Assembly: GCA_963575745.1 (NCBI GenBank)
Contig: CAUYUJ010019885.1
Coordinates: forward strand, 89,514-153,513
DNA from: Prorocentrum cordatum
Taxonomy: Eukaryota > Sar > Dinophyceae > Prorocentrales > Prorocentraceae
Direction: 5' to 3'
DNA length: 64,000 nt
The notes under the pieces are model-generated. The model did no database searches. It had not been told where the DNA came from and worked only from the letters and a program-made list of their open reading frames with translations. Shown here in pieces: positions 41,446 to 51,590 of this stretch (positions are counted from its first letter, which is position 1; every line of letters starts with the position of its first letter). The position numbers and the translations under genes were made by a program.

Positions 41446-42003
41446 TGCTAACGCAAGGCTCCTCACCGATATTGAAATTGAACCATCTTTCCTCCACTCT
41501 CCAGCGGCCGCCCCAGAAGTCTCGAGACCCCCCTCCCCGGGGGGCCGCTTTTTGCCCCGAGTCGTGATATCTTCTGACGGCCCCTTGGCACACAAAAGCG
41601 CTGCCCCCCCCCGAGGCTGGAAGAGGCGAAGCGAAGCTCCGCCCTGGCCGTTCCAGCACGTTGGATGCATGGACCCCCTCTCAACGCAGCGCGCGGGCGG
41701 CCGCCCCCCCCCTCCGCCCAGCGCCGCCGCCAGGCCGCTCTGAGGGCCCACGTGCAGACGTCCTGTCCGGTCCGCCCCGCGACGACACGCCCCGGCGGCG
41801 CCGGGCCGGGGGTTGCCAGCAGGCGTCCTTGGCCCGAGGTGCCCTTCGGCTTTTGCGCCCCATGCCAGAGAGCCGCCCGATCGGGGGGTGGCCTCCGGAG
41901 GTTAGGGGGGGCGGGGGCTCCTCGGCAGGGGTGGCTCTGGAGGCCCTGGGGCCCGCACGGGGACACCTCTGGCAACACCCGGCCAGAGGGTGGTGGCGGG
42001 GAC
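41446..42003. other. GC-rich stretch with no supported gene
   Basis: Lies between (GGA)n and (CTC)n. Frames are open on several strands owing to GC content only. The ORF1 frame runs back through here but has no motif. Confidence 0.5.
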
Positions 42004-42133
42004 GGCGGCGTGGACATTTCCTTCCCTCCTACTCCCTCCTCCCTCCTCCCTCCTCCTCCCTCCTCCCTTCTCCTCGTCCTCTTTCTCCTCCTCCCACCTC
42101 CTCCTCCTCCTCCTCGTCCTCCTCCTCCTCCTT
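42004..42133. repeat. (CTC)n microsatellite, 5' of LINE-B
   Basis: CTCCTCC with CCCTC variants, ending at the exact first base of the SL relict. Confidence 0.95.
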
Positions 42134-42154
42134 CCGTAGTCATTTTGGCTCAAG
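42134..42154 (+). other. DinoSL relict at the 5' end of LINE-B
   Basis: CCGTAGTCATTTTGGCTCAA + G: one C-to-T change from the dinoflagellate spliced leader core. The preceding T at 42133 fits the variable first SL position. It directly follows (CTC)n and lies 110 nt before the ORF1 ATG. It shows that the inserted copy came from a trans-spliced RNA and defines the full 5' end. Confidence 0.92.
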
Positions 42155-42208
42155 CCGTTCTGGCACAATTCATTTTTGTGCATGCGATCACCGATCTTCA
42201 GAACGGCT
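42153..42208 (+). repeat. 10-bp inverted repeat in the LINE-B leader
   Basis: AGCCGTTCTG (42153-42162, starting in the last two SL bases) and CAGAACGGCT (42199-42208) are perfect complements around a 36-nt loop. Confidence 0.7.
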
Positions 42209-42264
42209 GGGTGTTCGCGGGCCAGAGCGGCTCGGACACCCTTTCCTCTCACGGCGGCGCTGCG

Positions 42265-43404
42265 ATGGCTCTTGGTGGCAAGCCTCGTAGCGGCTACGAC
42301 GCCACCAAGAAGTGGACTTGCGGGCATTGCGGATGCCGCAAGAACTTGGGGAACTACACGTGGTGCAAACATTGCGGCAAGAAGTGGACTGAGCCCGTTC
42401 CAGGTGACGGTCAGGCCAGAGGTGGAGGCGTCCCCCGAGGAGCGGCTGCTGCTGAAGTTCGTCGTGCTGCAGCAAACGCAGTGTCGGGAAGGCCTCCACC
42501 CGCGCGGCCTGCTTCCGCCCCGACTGCGACCAAGTCTGAGTTGCAGCAGCTGGTGGAGCTCAGCGCCAAGGTGGGGGACGCGTCTCTGCTATCCTTGGCG
42601 CAAGAGAAGGTGGCCCAGTTGGCGCAAACCCCTCCGCCCCCGCAGCAACGGGCGGACGCGGCCTTCAAAGAGATCCAGCGGCTCGAGAAGAAGTTGGATC
42701 GCGATCTGGACCACGTCCACGGCCTTGAACGAAAGTTGGCTCAGCAGCGCGCGGACTTGGAGGTCACGCTGCAGGAGCTTGAGCGATGCGATCAGGAGTA
42801 CAAGTCTGCCATCTCAGAGCTGCACCTGTCTGTCACGGTCCAGCCGTCTCAGCCACAGCAGGAGGCCCCAGCCGCCCCAGTGCTGCGCCTGCAGGACATC
42901 CTTGATGGCAAGCTGTCCTCGTTCGTGCTCGACGACGGCGACATGTTTGGGTTGGCGGAGTTTCAGGACGTTGCCCCAAAAGACCTACGTGAAACCCAGT
43001 CTCCCAAGGAGCAGTTGTCAGAGCGCATCACTACCCTCACGACGGCCCTGTTCGACAAGGTTCAGGCTAAGTGCGTCGAGCTTAAGAAGAACCACCAGGA
43101 GCAGGCCAAGCGGCTCGCGAAGAAGCGGAAGACGGACGCCGAACCTGCTGCTGCTGGTGCACCTGCAGGAGACGCCGCTGCCGCCTCTGAGGCATCGGGA
43201 GCGTCGGCCTCGGCTGCTGGAAGCAAGGCCGCCCCTGCGCCGCCTGTTGCCCCAGGCGCCCCGCCTTCCAAGCCTGGCGCCTCTGTCCGTGCCCAGGCTC
43301 GTGAGGCGATCAGTAGGGGACCGGACAAGGCGCCCCCCGCGGTCCCAGACGGGAAGGCGCCGCCACCAGCGGGCCCCCCAGCCAGGGGGGCGGCTTGCTC
43401 CTAG
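42265..43404 (+). CDS. LINE-B ORF1: RanBP2-like zinc finger and coiled-coil protein
   Basis: The ATG at 42265 (MALGGKPRSGYDATKK) was chosen because it is the first after the SL relict; the frame runs on upstream only through (CTC)n. 379 aa. RanBP2-like finger at residues ~17-41, W-T-C-x2-C...W-C-x2-C. Coiled coil at ~90-195 (LQQLVELSAKVGDASLLSLA; LEKKLDRDLDHVHGLERKLA). A second helical region around 250-290 is followed by a basic KRLAKKRKTD and an Ala/Pro-rich end. Known LINE ORF1 proteins bind element RNA and form multimers; a zinc finger plus coiled coil fits that. The stop is 8 bp before the ORF2 ATG. The frame is intact. Confidence 0.85.
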   Translation: MALGGKPRSGYDATKKWTCGHCGCRKNLGNYTWCKHCGKKWTEPVPGDGQARGGGVPRGAAAAEVRRAAANAVSGRPPPARPASAPTATKSELQQLVELSAKVGDASLLSLAQEKVAQLAQTPPPPQQRADAAFKEIQRLEKKLDRDLDHVHGLERKLAQQRADLEVTLQELERCDQEYKSAISELHLSVTVQPSQPQQEAPAAPVLRLQDILDGKLSSFVLDDGDMFGLAEFQDVAPKDLRETQSPKEQLSERITTLTTALFDKVQAKCVELKKNHQEQAKRLAKKRKTDAEPAAAGAPAGDAAAASEASGASASAAGSKAAPAPPVAPGAPPSKPGASVRAQAREAISRGPDKAPPAVPDGKAPPPAGPPARGAACS

Positions 43405-43412
43405 CCAGACCT

Positions 43413-44399
43413 ATGCCGAGCCATCACCTTCCTCCTACCCTAGACTCCCATACCTCCTGCCCAGTTTTGGATGCCCCACGGAATACGTGTCAGCATCGCC
43501 CTTGGGACCATGGAGATTTTGTTGCTGCTAATGAGTCTATTGAACTGGAGATAGTGACGGCTAACGGCACGACTTGGAGCTCGCTCCAACAATTGTTGGG
43601 AATTACCTCGGCCCACATCGTGCTCGTCCAGGAGCACAAGCTCATAAGCGCTGAGGACATCAGGAAGGCTTCGGCCTGGTGTGTGCGAATCGGGTGGAAA
43701 GCCAGCTTCGAACCTGGAACCCTGGGGCCTGGGGGGGGCCCTTCGGCTGGGGTCGGGGTCCTGGTTAGGTCCTTCCTCGGGTTGCACCGCCCCGATTGTG
43801 GTCCCACGATTCGGCCCCACAGGGCCCTCGGTGCTCTCGTCCACCTCCCAGGTCAGGCCTCTTTCTACGTTGTTAGTGTCTACCTGCAGGATTGTGTTGG
43901 ACTTAGCGATTTCAATCAGGATATTCTTGCTGGCGTAGCGGCGCTAGCAAAGAGTACGTCTGTGCCGTTCCTTGTCGGTGCCGACTTCAACTTGGAGCCC
44001 ACCGTGCTAGCAGGCTCGGCGATTCACCGAAGGATGGGGGCTGACATTGTGTACCCCCCTGGTGTCGAGGGCACCTGTCGCAGCACTGGGGGCGTGAAGA
44101 TGTTCGATGTCTTCCTTTGTTGTTCCCGCCTGGCGCAGGGGATTAAAGGCGTGAAGATAGTGAGCGATTCGGAGTTAGCGACGCATGACCCTGTCTCCCT
44201 CACCTTCCACCCCTCCCTTGCGTCTCTCAAAGCTTTGACCTTTCGACGTCCCCCACCCTTGCCCACTAGTCGGCCCGCGGGACCTTGCCCTGAGCCCCCC
44301 TTTGAATGGGGAGTTTTGGATCGGTTGGCCTCCCGAGCCCTGGCTGCGGCCGAGAGTGGGGAGACTGATGCTACCCAGTATCATCTTGACACCATCTAA
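43413..44399 (+). CDS. LINE-B ORF2, endonuclease domain
   Basis: ATG at 43413 (MPSHHLPPTL). AP-like (EEP) endonuclease with the expected residues present: N51 (TANG), E74 (VQEHK), Y157, D191/N193 (GADFN), D232 (FDVFL), H258-D259 (THDPV). This domain cuts target DNA to prime reverse transcription. The frame ends at a TAA (44397) that is only in this frame because of a one-base shift. One frame over, SKHWTNTAEKELEGV continues the polyprotein. Confidence 0.88.
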   Translation: MPSHHLPPTLDSHTSCPVLDAPRNTCQHRPWDHGDFVAANESIELEIVTANGTTWSSLQQLLGITSAHIVLVQEHKLISAEDIRKASAWCVRIGWKASFEPGTLGPGGGPSAGVGVLVRSFLGLHRPDCGPTIRPHRALGALVHLPGQASFYVVSVYLQDCVGLSDFNQDILAGVAALAKSTSVPFLVGADFNLEPTVLAGSAIHRRMGADIVYPPGVEGTCRSTGGVKMFDVFLCCSRLAQGIKGVKIVSDSELATHDPVSLTFHPSLASLKALTFRRPPPLPTSRPAGPCPEPPFEWGVLDRLASRALAAAESGETDATQYHLDTI

Positions 44400-46845
44400 A
44401 CATTGGACCAACACGGCTGAAAAGGAGCTCGAAGGAGTGTTTCAGTGCCGCCTTTCGCACCACGGCAGTCGTGGGCGCCAGGCGGGGTTGCACTGGGTCA
44501 GCCTGCTGCAGCCGAGTTCGGCCTCGATGGAAGGTGTTTCGTCGACGTCGCAGTTGGCTTCGCAGCTGCGCTGGCTCAGCAATCGGTATCGGATTTGGCT
44601 GCAGCTGTACGCCTTAGGAGCGTCGACGGCTGAGCCCGAGCACCCCTCCCCCCCGCGTTTTGCTCATGGCAGTATAACCGAAAGGACAGTGTCAGGGCGC
44701 GCCGAGCACAGCTCGGCACGCAGCAGCCATCTCTGTGCCACGGCTGCTGAGCTTTTCAATCCCCCTGCCAGGCTGGGAGAGTGGAGCGGCCACGCGGCCG
44801 CGCTACTTCTGCGCTGCAGGGACGTCGTCACCCATAGCCCTCCTAGTCAGTCCGTCGTCTCTGGGGAACCTGAATATGCCCTGGATGCGGTCTCCCAGGC
44901 CCAAGCTGTGGCCCAGAACGAACATCGTAATGCTGAGAATCGTAATTGGGTTTCATGGCTCAAGACCAACATTGAGTCTGGGGCTCGGCATGCCCATGGG
45001 GTGGTTCGGGGGGCCCCTGGTTGGACCCCCACCACTGCCCTCAGCGTCAAAGGCGAAGTTGTTTCGGACCCACAGGCCCTCCTTGAGTCCGAATGTGCTA
45101 AGTTTTTTGGTTTTTGGCATGCCGAAGACCAGCAGGCCCCCCCCGGCGACAGGTGCCCGCTTTGAGGTGCTCGAGCCCTTGCCCGAGTTGGCCCCAGCCG
45201 ACCTTCGTCGTGTCTCTAGGTCTTTCCCGAAGCACACGGCCACCTCGGTCGACGGCTTCCATGTTAGCCACTTCCAGCACCTCTCGGATCAGGCGCTTGT
45301 CGTCCTCTCTCGTCTCATCGCCACGTTCGAGAAGTCAGGGCACTTGCCAATGCAGATGCGCGCGCTGCTGCTCATCATGCTTGCCAAGCCCGATAGTGGT
45401 CACAGACCGATAGGATTATTCGTGTCTGTGTATCGTCTCTGGGCCCGCGCTCGTCGTGAGTATGCTCGCAGGTGGGAAGCGGCTAACAGCAGGGACCTCT
45501 TCGCCGCGGGCTCCTTCGCCTCGAGCGTGGACACTGTCTGGCGGCAATGCGTACGTAGTGAGAAGGCTGTTTCTTCCGATGTATGCTCCAGTTCGGTTCT
45601 TTGGGACCTTCTCAAGTTTTATGAATCGGTCGACCTGGATCTTCTCTTGCAGCGTTGCCGCCGGCACGGTTTCCCCATGCAGATTGCGAGAGTATGCGAT
45701 GTTGTTTACCGCGCCTGCCGCTACATCGCCATGATCCGCAGGGCCATCGGGCCCAAGTTCGCATGGCGAGGTCTTGTGGCAGGCTGCGGCTTCGCGACCA
45801 CTTTAATCCGTGTCTTCAGCTTAGCTGCCTTGGATGGGCTTAGCTTGCCAAGATCGGTTTCGTTGAAGGCATATATCGATGATTACACCTTGTCGTGCCA
45901 AGGGGCCGCTCCGACGGTCGTTAATGACCTCCTGGATGGGGGCCATTAAGTTGCAAGTGGTCATCGAGGGCGATCTTGGCTGCGCGATCGCTGTCAAGAA
46001 GGCGGCAGTTCTCGCCTCGCATCTTTCTGTTGCTAAGGCCGTGCGCCAAGGTCTTGGCACGGTGGGCGGAGCGCCGTGTGACTCCGCTGTCAACCTCGGC
46101 ATCGACGATGCTGCTGGCAGGCCCCGTCGCGTCGCTCGTCGAGGAGGCAGGTTTAAGGTTCGTAAGACCCTGTTTTCGGCCAAGGTTGCTCGTCTGACTC
46201 GTCATAAGAGAACCCTCGGTCGACGCTCGCGCCGAGTTTTCACGACTGGGCCCCTTGCCAGCCGAACCTACGGTTGCGAGGTGCACGGCACCTCGGACCA
46301 TGAGCTTTTCACCCTTCGGAGAGCCATGGGTCGTTTCTTGCAGCCCTCCGCTGGAGGGAGATCTCTCACGGCAACTTTGCTGTTTGCCGCTGACCCCACC
46401 TGGTACGCGTCCGTCGCGCCCATTGTGAGGTGGTCTAAAGAGATCTGGGCCTGCCTGGTGGGGGCCTACCAGTTCGGCCTCAGCTTGGCCGAGCTCCGCG
46501 GTGCCTGGGCTGTGGGTTTTTCGGGGCCTCTCCAGCCGTGGCGTCGCGTGCGCGGCCCTGCGGGGGCCCTTCGTCTCTCGGTGGGGCGTCTTGGGTGGGA
46601 GATGCCGAGCTTCAGCATGCTCGTCGATGACCTGGGGGTGGAAGTTTCCTTTGCCTTGGTTTCGCCTTGCCTCCTGAAGCGTCTCCTCCGTGCTGCTGTT
46701 TTGAGGAATCTGGAACGTGATTATGGGCGGTCCCTGGGCCTGGACCGCAGAGTCTGTTTCGACGCGGCCCTTGCGGCCATGAGTTCTTTAAAATTCACCC
46801 CCTTCGAGAAAGAGGTCTTGTCTGCCGGGCGCCCTGGGCCAAGGG
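44395..46845 (+). pseudogene. LINE-B ORF2, reverse transcriptase region, frameshifted
   Basis: Three successive frames make one protein: 44395 to ~45140, ~45140 to ~45936, ~45940 to ~46840. The second break is at a C8 run (45136-45143) and the third at a G5 run (45936-45940). RT signs: TATSVDGFHVSHF; MLAKPDSGHRPIGLFVSVYR; VLWDLLKFYESVDLDLLLQR (motif A); GLVAGCGFATTLIRVF (motif B); KAYIDDYTLSC (YIDD, 45872-45883). A connecting region follows (LTRHKRTLGRRSRRV; TYGCEVHGTSDHELFTLRRA). No in-frame nonsense codon apart from those created by shifts. This may be decay or homopolymer errors in the assembly. Confidence 0.85.
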
Positions 46846-48142
46846 TCGAGCCGAGGGCCACGGCTACATCATGCATGACGCGTTGTGCCCGCTGTGCGGC
46901 GTGGCAAGGGGCACCATTTTCCACAGGCCGCGGTGCTGCCAGCGCGAGTCCGTCGCCCAGGCCCGAGAGGACATCTTCGGAGAAAGGTTTCAGTTTCGGC
47001 CGCTGGAGTACGACTCGTTGTCGGATGCTGACAAGATAATGTACACGATGGGGCTGTTTACCCACCCTGGTGATAGGTTCCCACCCCCATCGATGTGCGA
47101 GCCCAGCTATGAGCATTTTGACGATCTTGATAAAGACGATTCTAGAGTTTCGTGGAATATCTTCATGGACGGTTCTTGTGTTCGCTCGGTCATAAGAGAA
47201 TTATCGAGGACGGGGTGGAGTTATGTCTCGGTGTCCGACTCTGGGCAGGAGCTGGGTCATGTCTATGCCCCCCTCCCCTACCCCATTCCCCAAACGGCTC
47301 AGGCTGGTGATTTTGCTGCCTGCACTGCTGCTTGCCAGGATGCTGTCTCTCCAGCTGTGGGGTATAGCGATTGCCAGAATGTAGTAGCTCTGTGGGCCCT
47401 CCCTCGTAGTGAACACTTGTCGTATAAGCGAGTGCACTCGGGTATGTTTGTTTGGACCGCAGACTGTCAAATGGGGGCCATCCATAAGGTGAAAGGCCAC
47501 ATGTCGGACGAGCAGGTGGGTAATGATGCCTATCTGAAGTTCTGTAAGACGGGGAACGACCTCGCCGACCACTATGCTAAGCTTGGGGCCCTAGCTCACG
47601 AGAAGCCGAGCCCTGAGCAGCAAGAGTGGCTCGATAAATGCCTGTCGGTCGTTCGCAAGGTTTTTGTTTTGGCTGCCCGTGCGCTGCCTCTCTGGCCTCC
47701 GCTCGACTTGTCGGAAGCCACTCGTGCGCCCGTCGACCCGAAACCAGTGCCAGTCAAAGTGCCCCATCTTTGGAAGAAGGTGGGTAGCTTCTGGCAGTGC
47801 AATCACTGCCTCACTGTGTGCCGTGGGGTTTTCCCGCGGGATAATTCGAGTTGCACTAGGAAGCATAAGCTCCAGGTTGACGTCCTGCAGCATCTGGAGC
47901 ACAACTGTCTTGGATTAGCGTGTTCGGACGGCGGCATAGTCTGCGTCGGTGTCCGTTGTAAGGCGTTTTCCACTGGCAATTACGTGCGCTACCTGGCTAA
48001 ACCGTGCCCAGGTAGGCCTCATACTATTAGGTGTTCTAAGTATTACTGGGACAGACTTTCGGCTGGCAAGCACCCCAAGCTTTCGGACGTCTGGCTTGAC
48101 GCGGATGCTAACAGTGTTGCTCGTCTCTTTAATACCTCCTAG
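46846..48142 (+). CDS. LINE-B ORF2, zinc knuckle, RNase H and C-terminal domain
   Basis: Frame from about 46841 (GRAEGHGYIMHDALCPLCG), ATG at 46871, to the stop at 48142. Cys/His knuckle C6, C9, H18, C22 (from that ATG). RNase H-like domain: FMDGS (D100), GDFAACTAACQDA where Glu is expected but Asp (D147) is found, SDCQN (D167), KVKGH (H210) and GNDLADHYA (D230). It would remove the RNA strand after copying. Downstream there is another Cys/His region (QCNHCLTVCRG; LEHNCLG). It is one frameshift away from the RT region (near 46830). Ends LFNTS. Confidence 0.85.
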
Positions 48143-48317
48143 GCCTGTATCTGGCCCAGCCTCTCGGTCTCGTGTCGCGGGGGCGTGGCCCTGATATATG
48201 GTTTCCTGGCATGTATGACCCGTCTGTGCCATTTAAGTGCCGTGCTCGACGGCCGCCTGGCTCCCAGTGCCAGGCCGACTGCGGGACGCCGTGGAGAGCA
48301 GCGTAGCGGTAACAATC
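48143..48317 (+). other. LINE-B 3' UTR and 3' junction
   Basis: 174 bp from the stop to GCGTAGCGGTAACAAT, then (CTC)n begins. No poly(A). This fixes the 3' end of the element at about 48317; total length is about 6.18 kb from the SL relict. Confidence 0.7.
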
Positions 48318-48945
48318 CTCCTCCTCCTCCTCCTCCTCCTCCTCCTCCTCCTCCCTCCCTCCTCCCTCCTTCCTCCTCCCTCCGCCCTCCTTCCTCCTAC
48401 CTCCTCCCTTACCTCCTCCCGCCCCCCTCCTCCTCCTCCCCCTCCTCCTCCTCCGCCTCCTCCTCCTCCTCCTCCTCCTCCCTCCTCCTCCTCCTCCTCC
48501 TGCTCCTCCTTCCCCTCTCCTCCTCCTCCTCCTCATCCTCCTCCTCCTCCTCCTCCTCCTCCTCCTCCTCCTCCTCCTGCTCGTGCTCCTCCTCATCCTC
48601 TCCTCCTCCTCCTCCTCCTCCTCCTCCTCCTCCTCCTCCTCCTCTTCTTCCTCTTTCTCCTCCTCCTCCTCCTCCTCCTCCCCTCTCCTCCTCCTCCTCC
48701 TTTCCTCCTCCTCCTCCTCTCCTCCTCCTCCTCCTCCCTCCCCTCCTCCCTCCTCCTCCTCCTCCTCCTCCTCCTCCTCCTCCCTCCCCTCCTCCTCCCT
48801 CCTCCCTCCTCCCTCCCCCCCCCCCTCCCTCCCTCCTCCCTCCTGCCTCTGCCTCCTCCTTCCTCCCTCTCCTCCCTCCTCCTCCCTCCTCCTCTGCCTC
48901 CTCCTCCTCCTAGTCCCTCTCCTCCTCCATCCCTTCTCCTTATAG
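48318..48945. repeat. (CTC)n microsatellite, ~630 bp, 3' of LINE-B
   Basis: CTC with CCCTCC phase slips, the longest CTC tract in the window. Confidence 0.97.
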
Positions 48946-49571
48946 ATAACTCCTCCCCCTCGCACACCAGAGTTGTCTGTAGGGCGGGCTGGGCGTTTCG
49001 CTGGGACTTCCTCACCATTTATGACCCTGAAGCTTAAACAGTGGCAACAGTTCCACATATTGAGGGCGGGTGGTTTTCAACATGTGGGTCTCGCCTTAGC
49101 GCCGCGCACACTCGTTCTAGCAACTTGCAAGCACTCAACGAATTCGGGGCGGTTCCTCCCCAAAATGTGGCTCTCGCCTGAGCGCCGCGCACATTCCTCT
49201 TTTTTTTTTTCAAAATTTGGAAGACGTTCATTGATTCCCATGGTCAACGTGCCAGAAATGGTATTCTGGAAAGGTTCAGGATTATGAGGGTGCAACAGTT
49301 ACGTTTATTCGCGGTGTTGAAATCCCAGGAATGGCGTTTTGGCGCGATTCAGGGTCGTCAAGACGCAACAGTCAGGTTCATCTGTGGCGTCGGAGTCCAG
49401 CGAATAATGTTTTGGCATGCTCCAGGGTTCAGGGTCTTCAAACGGCTGCCTTTCAACGAGGCAGTTCCCTCAGCGGACATGAGCCCTTTTAGGGGCCCAT
49501 GAAGAGAGATCTTGGAAGGAGTGTTTATTCCAACACCGTAGGTGACTCCTGGATTTACACTTGTCCTCCAT
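48946..49571 (-). mobile_element. GGA-bounded element G, copy 2, inverted, two 83-bp units
   Basis: The reverse complement begins at 49571 with AAGTGTAAATCCAGGAGTCA, carries GGGAACTGCCTCGTTGAAAG and two 83-bp units (AGCGCCGCGC at 49098 and 49181), and ends ATAAATGGTGAGGAAGTCCC, GGAGGAGTTATCTATAAGGA. It matches copy 1 (40389-41330) end to end and also has CTC/GGA tracts on both sides. Confidence 0.8.
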
Positions 49572-49697
49572 TCTCCTCCTCCTCCTCCTCCTCCTCCTCC
49601 TCCTCCTCCTCCTCCTCCTCTCCTCCTCCTCCTCCTCCTCCTCCTCCTCCTCCTCCTCCTCCTCCTCCTCCTCCTCCTCCTCCTCCTCCTCCTCCTA
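49572..49697. repeat. (CTC)n microsatellite, ~125 bp
   Basis: Almost pure CTC. Confidence 0.97.
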
Positions 49698-49869
49698 GCG
49701 GTCGTGCCCACCTAAGCTCGCACCAGCTCGCCCCCTTCACCTCCAAGGACCGTTCCAAGTGCAAGTCGGGACTCCTTTGGCCGTGCTATGCTTGTGAATT
49801 GGCCACGCCATGGGAGGGAGGGAGGGAGGGAGAGAATGAGGGAGGGAGGGAGTTGGACGGGGCTAGGGC

Positions 49870-50023
49870 GAGGATAAATCCGTTCCAGAGCGTTCGGGAA
49901 CGCTCTCAGCGTTCCGGAACGCTCTGAGAAGGCTGCGGCGCGCGAGGCATCATCCAGAGCCGCCGGATCTCAGAGATGCCCGATTTATTCTCAACCGATT
50001 TTATCATCGTCCTGGCTTCGTCG
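49870..50023 (+). repeat. Dispersed repeat E, copy 2
   Basis: Matches 19971-20127. The palindromes are cleaner here: CCAGAGCGTTCGGGAACGCT + CTCAGCGTTCCGGAACGCTCTG, a pair of nested hairpins. Confidence 0.8.
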
Positions 50024-50571
50024 TGGGTAGGGAGGACGCAGTCGACTCTGATTGGCATCCCTGCTAAATCGTTGGGCCCTGGTCAAATCGAGGAGGCCCG
50101 CGGTCACGGCCTCGGCAGAGCAGACGCCGCTTGTGTCCTCCGGCTTTGGAGGGGGGGCGCATTGCCCTCGGAGCAGTCCTGCGTCCCCTCGCGTGTCCTC
50201 TCGATGGCCCTGCTCACGGCCGCTGCCGGGGAGTCAGAAGCTTCTGCGGGGCACCTGCCGGCAGCTCTGCTTCTTGCTCGGCGTGCCCACGGTACTCCCT
50301 CCCTCTGGCCCCCCGACGCGCTTCCCCATGACGGCGGGGCCCTGATGCCCTCGACCCCAGTGTTTTTTTCCCTGGAGCCCGTTCTCCGCGGACGGCTTGT
50401 ATGCACCGTGCCGGGTTGGCGTCTCCAGAATGCTCGTCGAGGCTCGACCCAGGAATGGTACTGTGCACAGTTCGCTCTTCGGCCCGTAGAGAGCCGAACA
50501 GCTCTGCACCCTACCGCGTTGCAGCGGTGCCTGACCGGAGTCCAGACATGGTGCGGTGAATGGGCGCCGTT
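50024..50571. other. Stretch with no supported gene
   Basis: Open on both strands through GC content. A frame from 49976 reads well for ~190 codons (for example SLEPVLRGRLVCTVPGWRLQ) but runs into (GGA)n and has no motif I recognise. Confidence 0.4.
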
Positions 50572-50868
50572 CTCGGAGGAGGAGGAGGAGGAGGAGGAGG
50601 AGGAGGACGCCGAGAAGGAGGAGGAGGAGGAGGAGGAGGAGCAGAGGTAGGAGGATGAGAGGAGGAGGGGGGGAGAGGAGCAAGGGGGGGAGGAGGGGGA
50701 GGAGGGGAGGAGGGGAGGAGGGAGGAGGAGGAGGGAGGAGGAGGAGGAGGAGGAGGGAGAGGAGGAGGAGGAGGAGGAGGACGAGGACGAGGACGAAGAC
50801 GAGGAGGAGGAGGAGGAGGGGGGGGAGGAAGAGGACGAGGAAAGAAGAAGGAGGAGGAGAAGAAGGTT
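50572..50868. repeat. (GGA)n microsatellite, ~300 bp
   Basis: GGA with GGGGAGG and GAC interruptions. Confidence 0.95.
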
Positions 50869-50897
50869 AATCAGAGAAACAAGAAGGAGGAGAAGGG

Positions 50898-50996
50898 GGA
50901 GGAGGACGGCGACGACGACGGCGACGATGGCGTCGACGACGACGGCGTCGGCGGCCACGGTGACCACGGCGACGGCGACGGCGACGACGACGACGG

Positions 50997-51028
<32 letters not shown>

Positions 51029-51150
51029 ACGGCGAGACGGCGACGACAGCGGCGACGGTGACGGCGGCGGCGGCGACGGCGACGACGGCGGCGGCGGCGA
51101 CGGCGGCGGCGGCGGCGACGACGGCGGCGGCGGCGGCGACGACGACGCCG
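50898..51150. repeat. (GAC GGC)n microsatellite, ~250 bp
   Basis: GAC, GGC and GAT triplets in shifting proportion, changing to GGC-rich at 51060-51140. Confidence 0.95.
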
Positions 51151-51300
51151 AGGACGACGACCCGGAGGCACGCGGGAGAAGACCCAAAATGCGTCCGAGA
51201 GCTTCGACCCTCGAGCCTCGACCTGCGCCGCCGACGACGGCGGCCCACACCTCCGCTGGATCTCTCGCCCCCCTGTTTGGGGCGAGGACGAGGACGAGGA

Positions 51301-51590
<290 letters not shown>

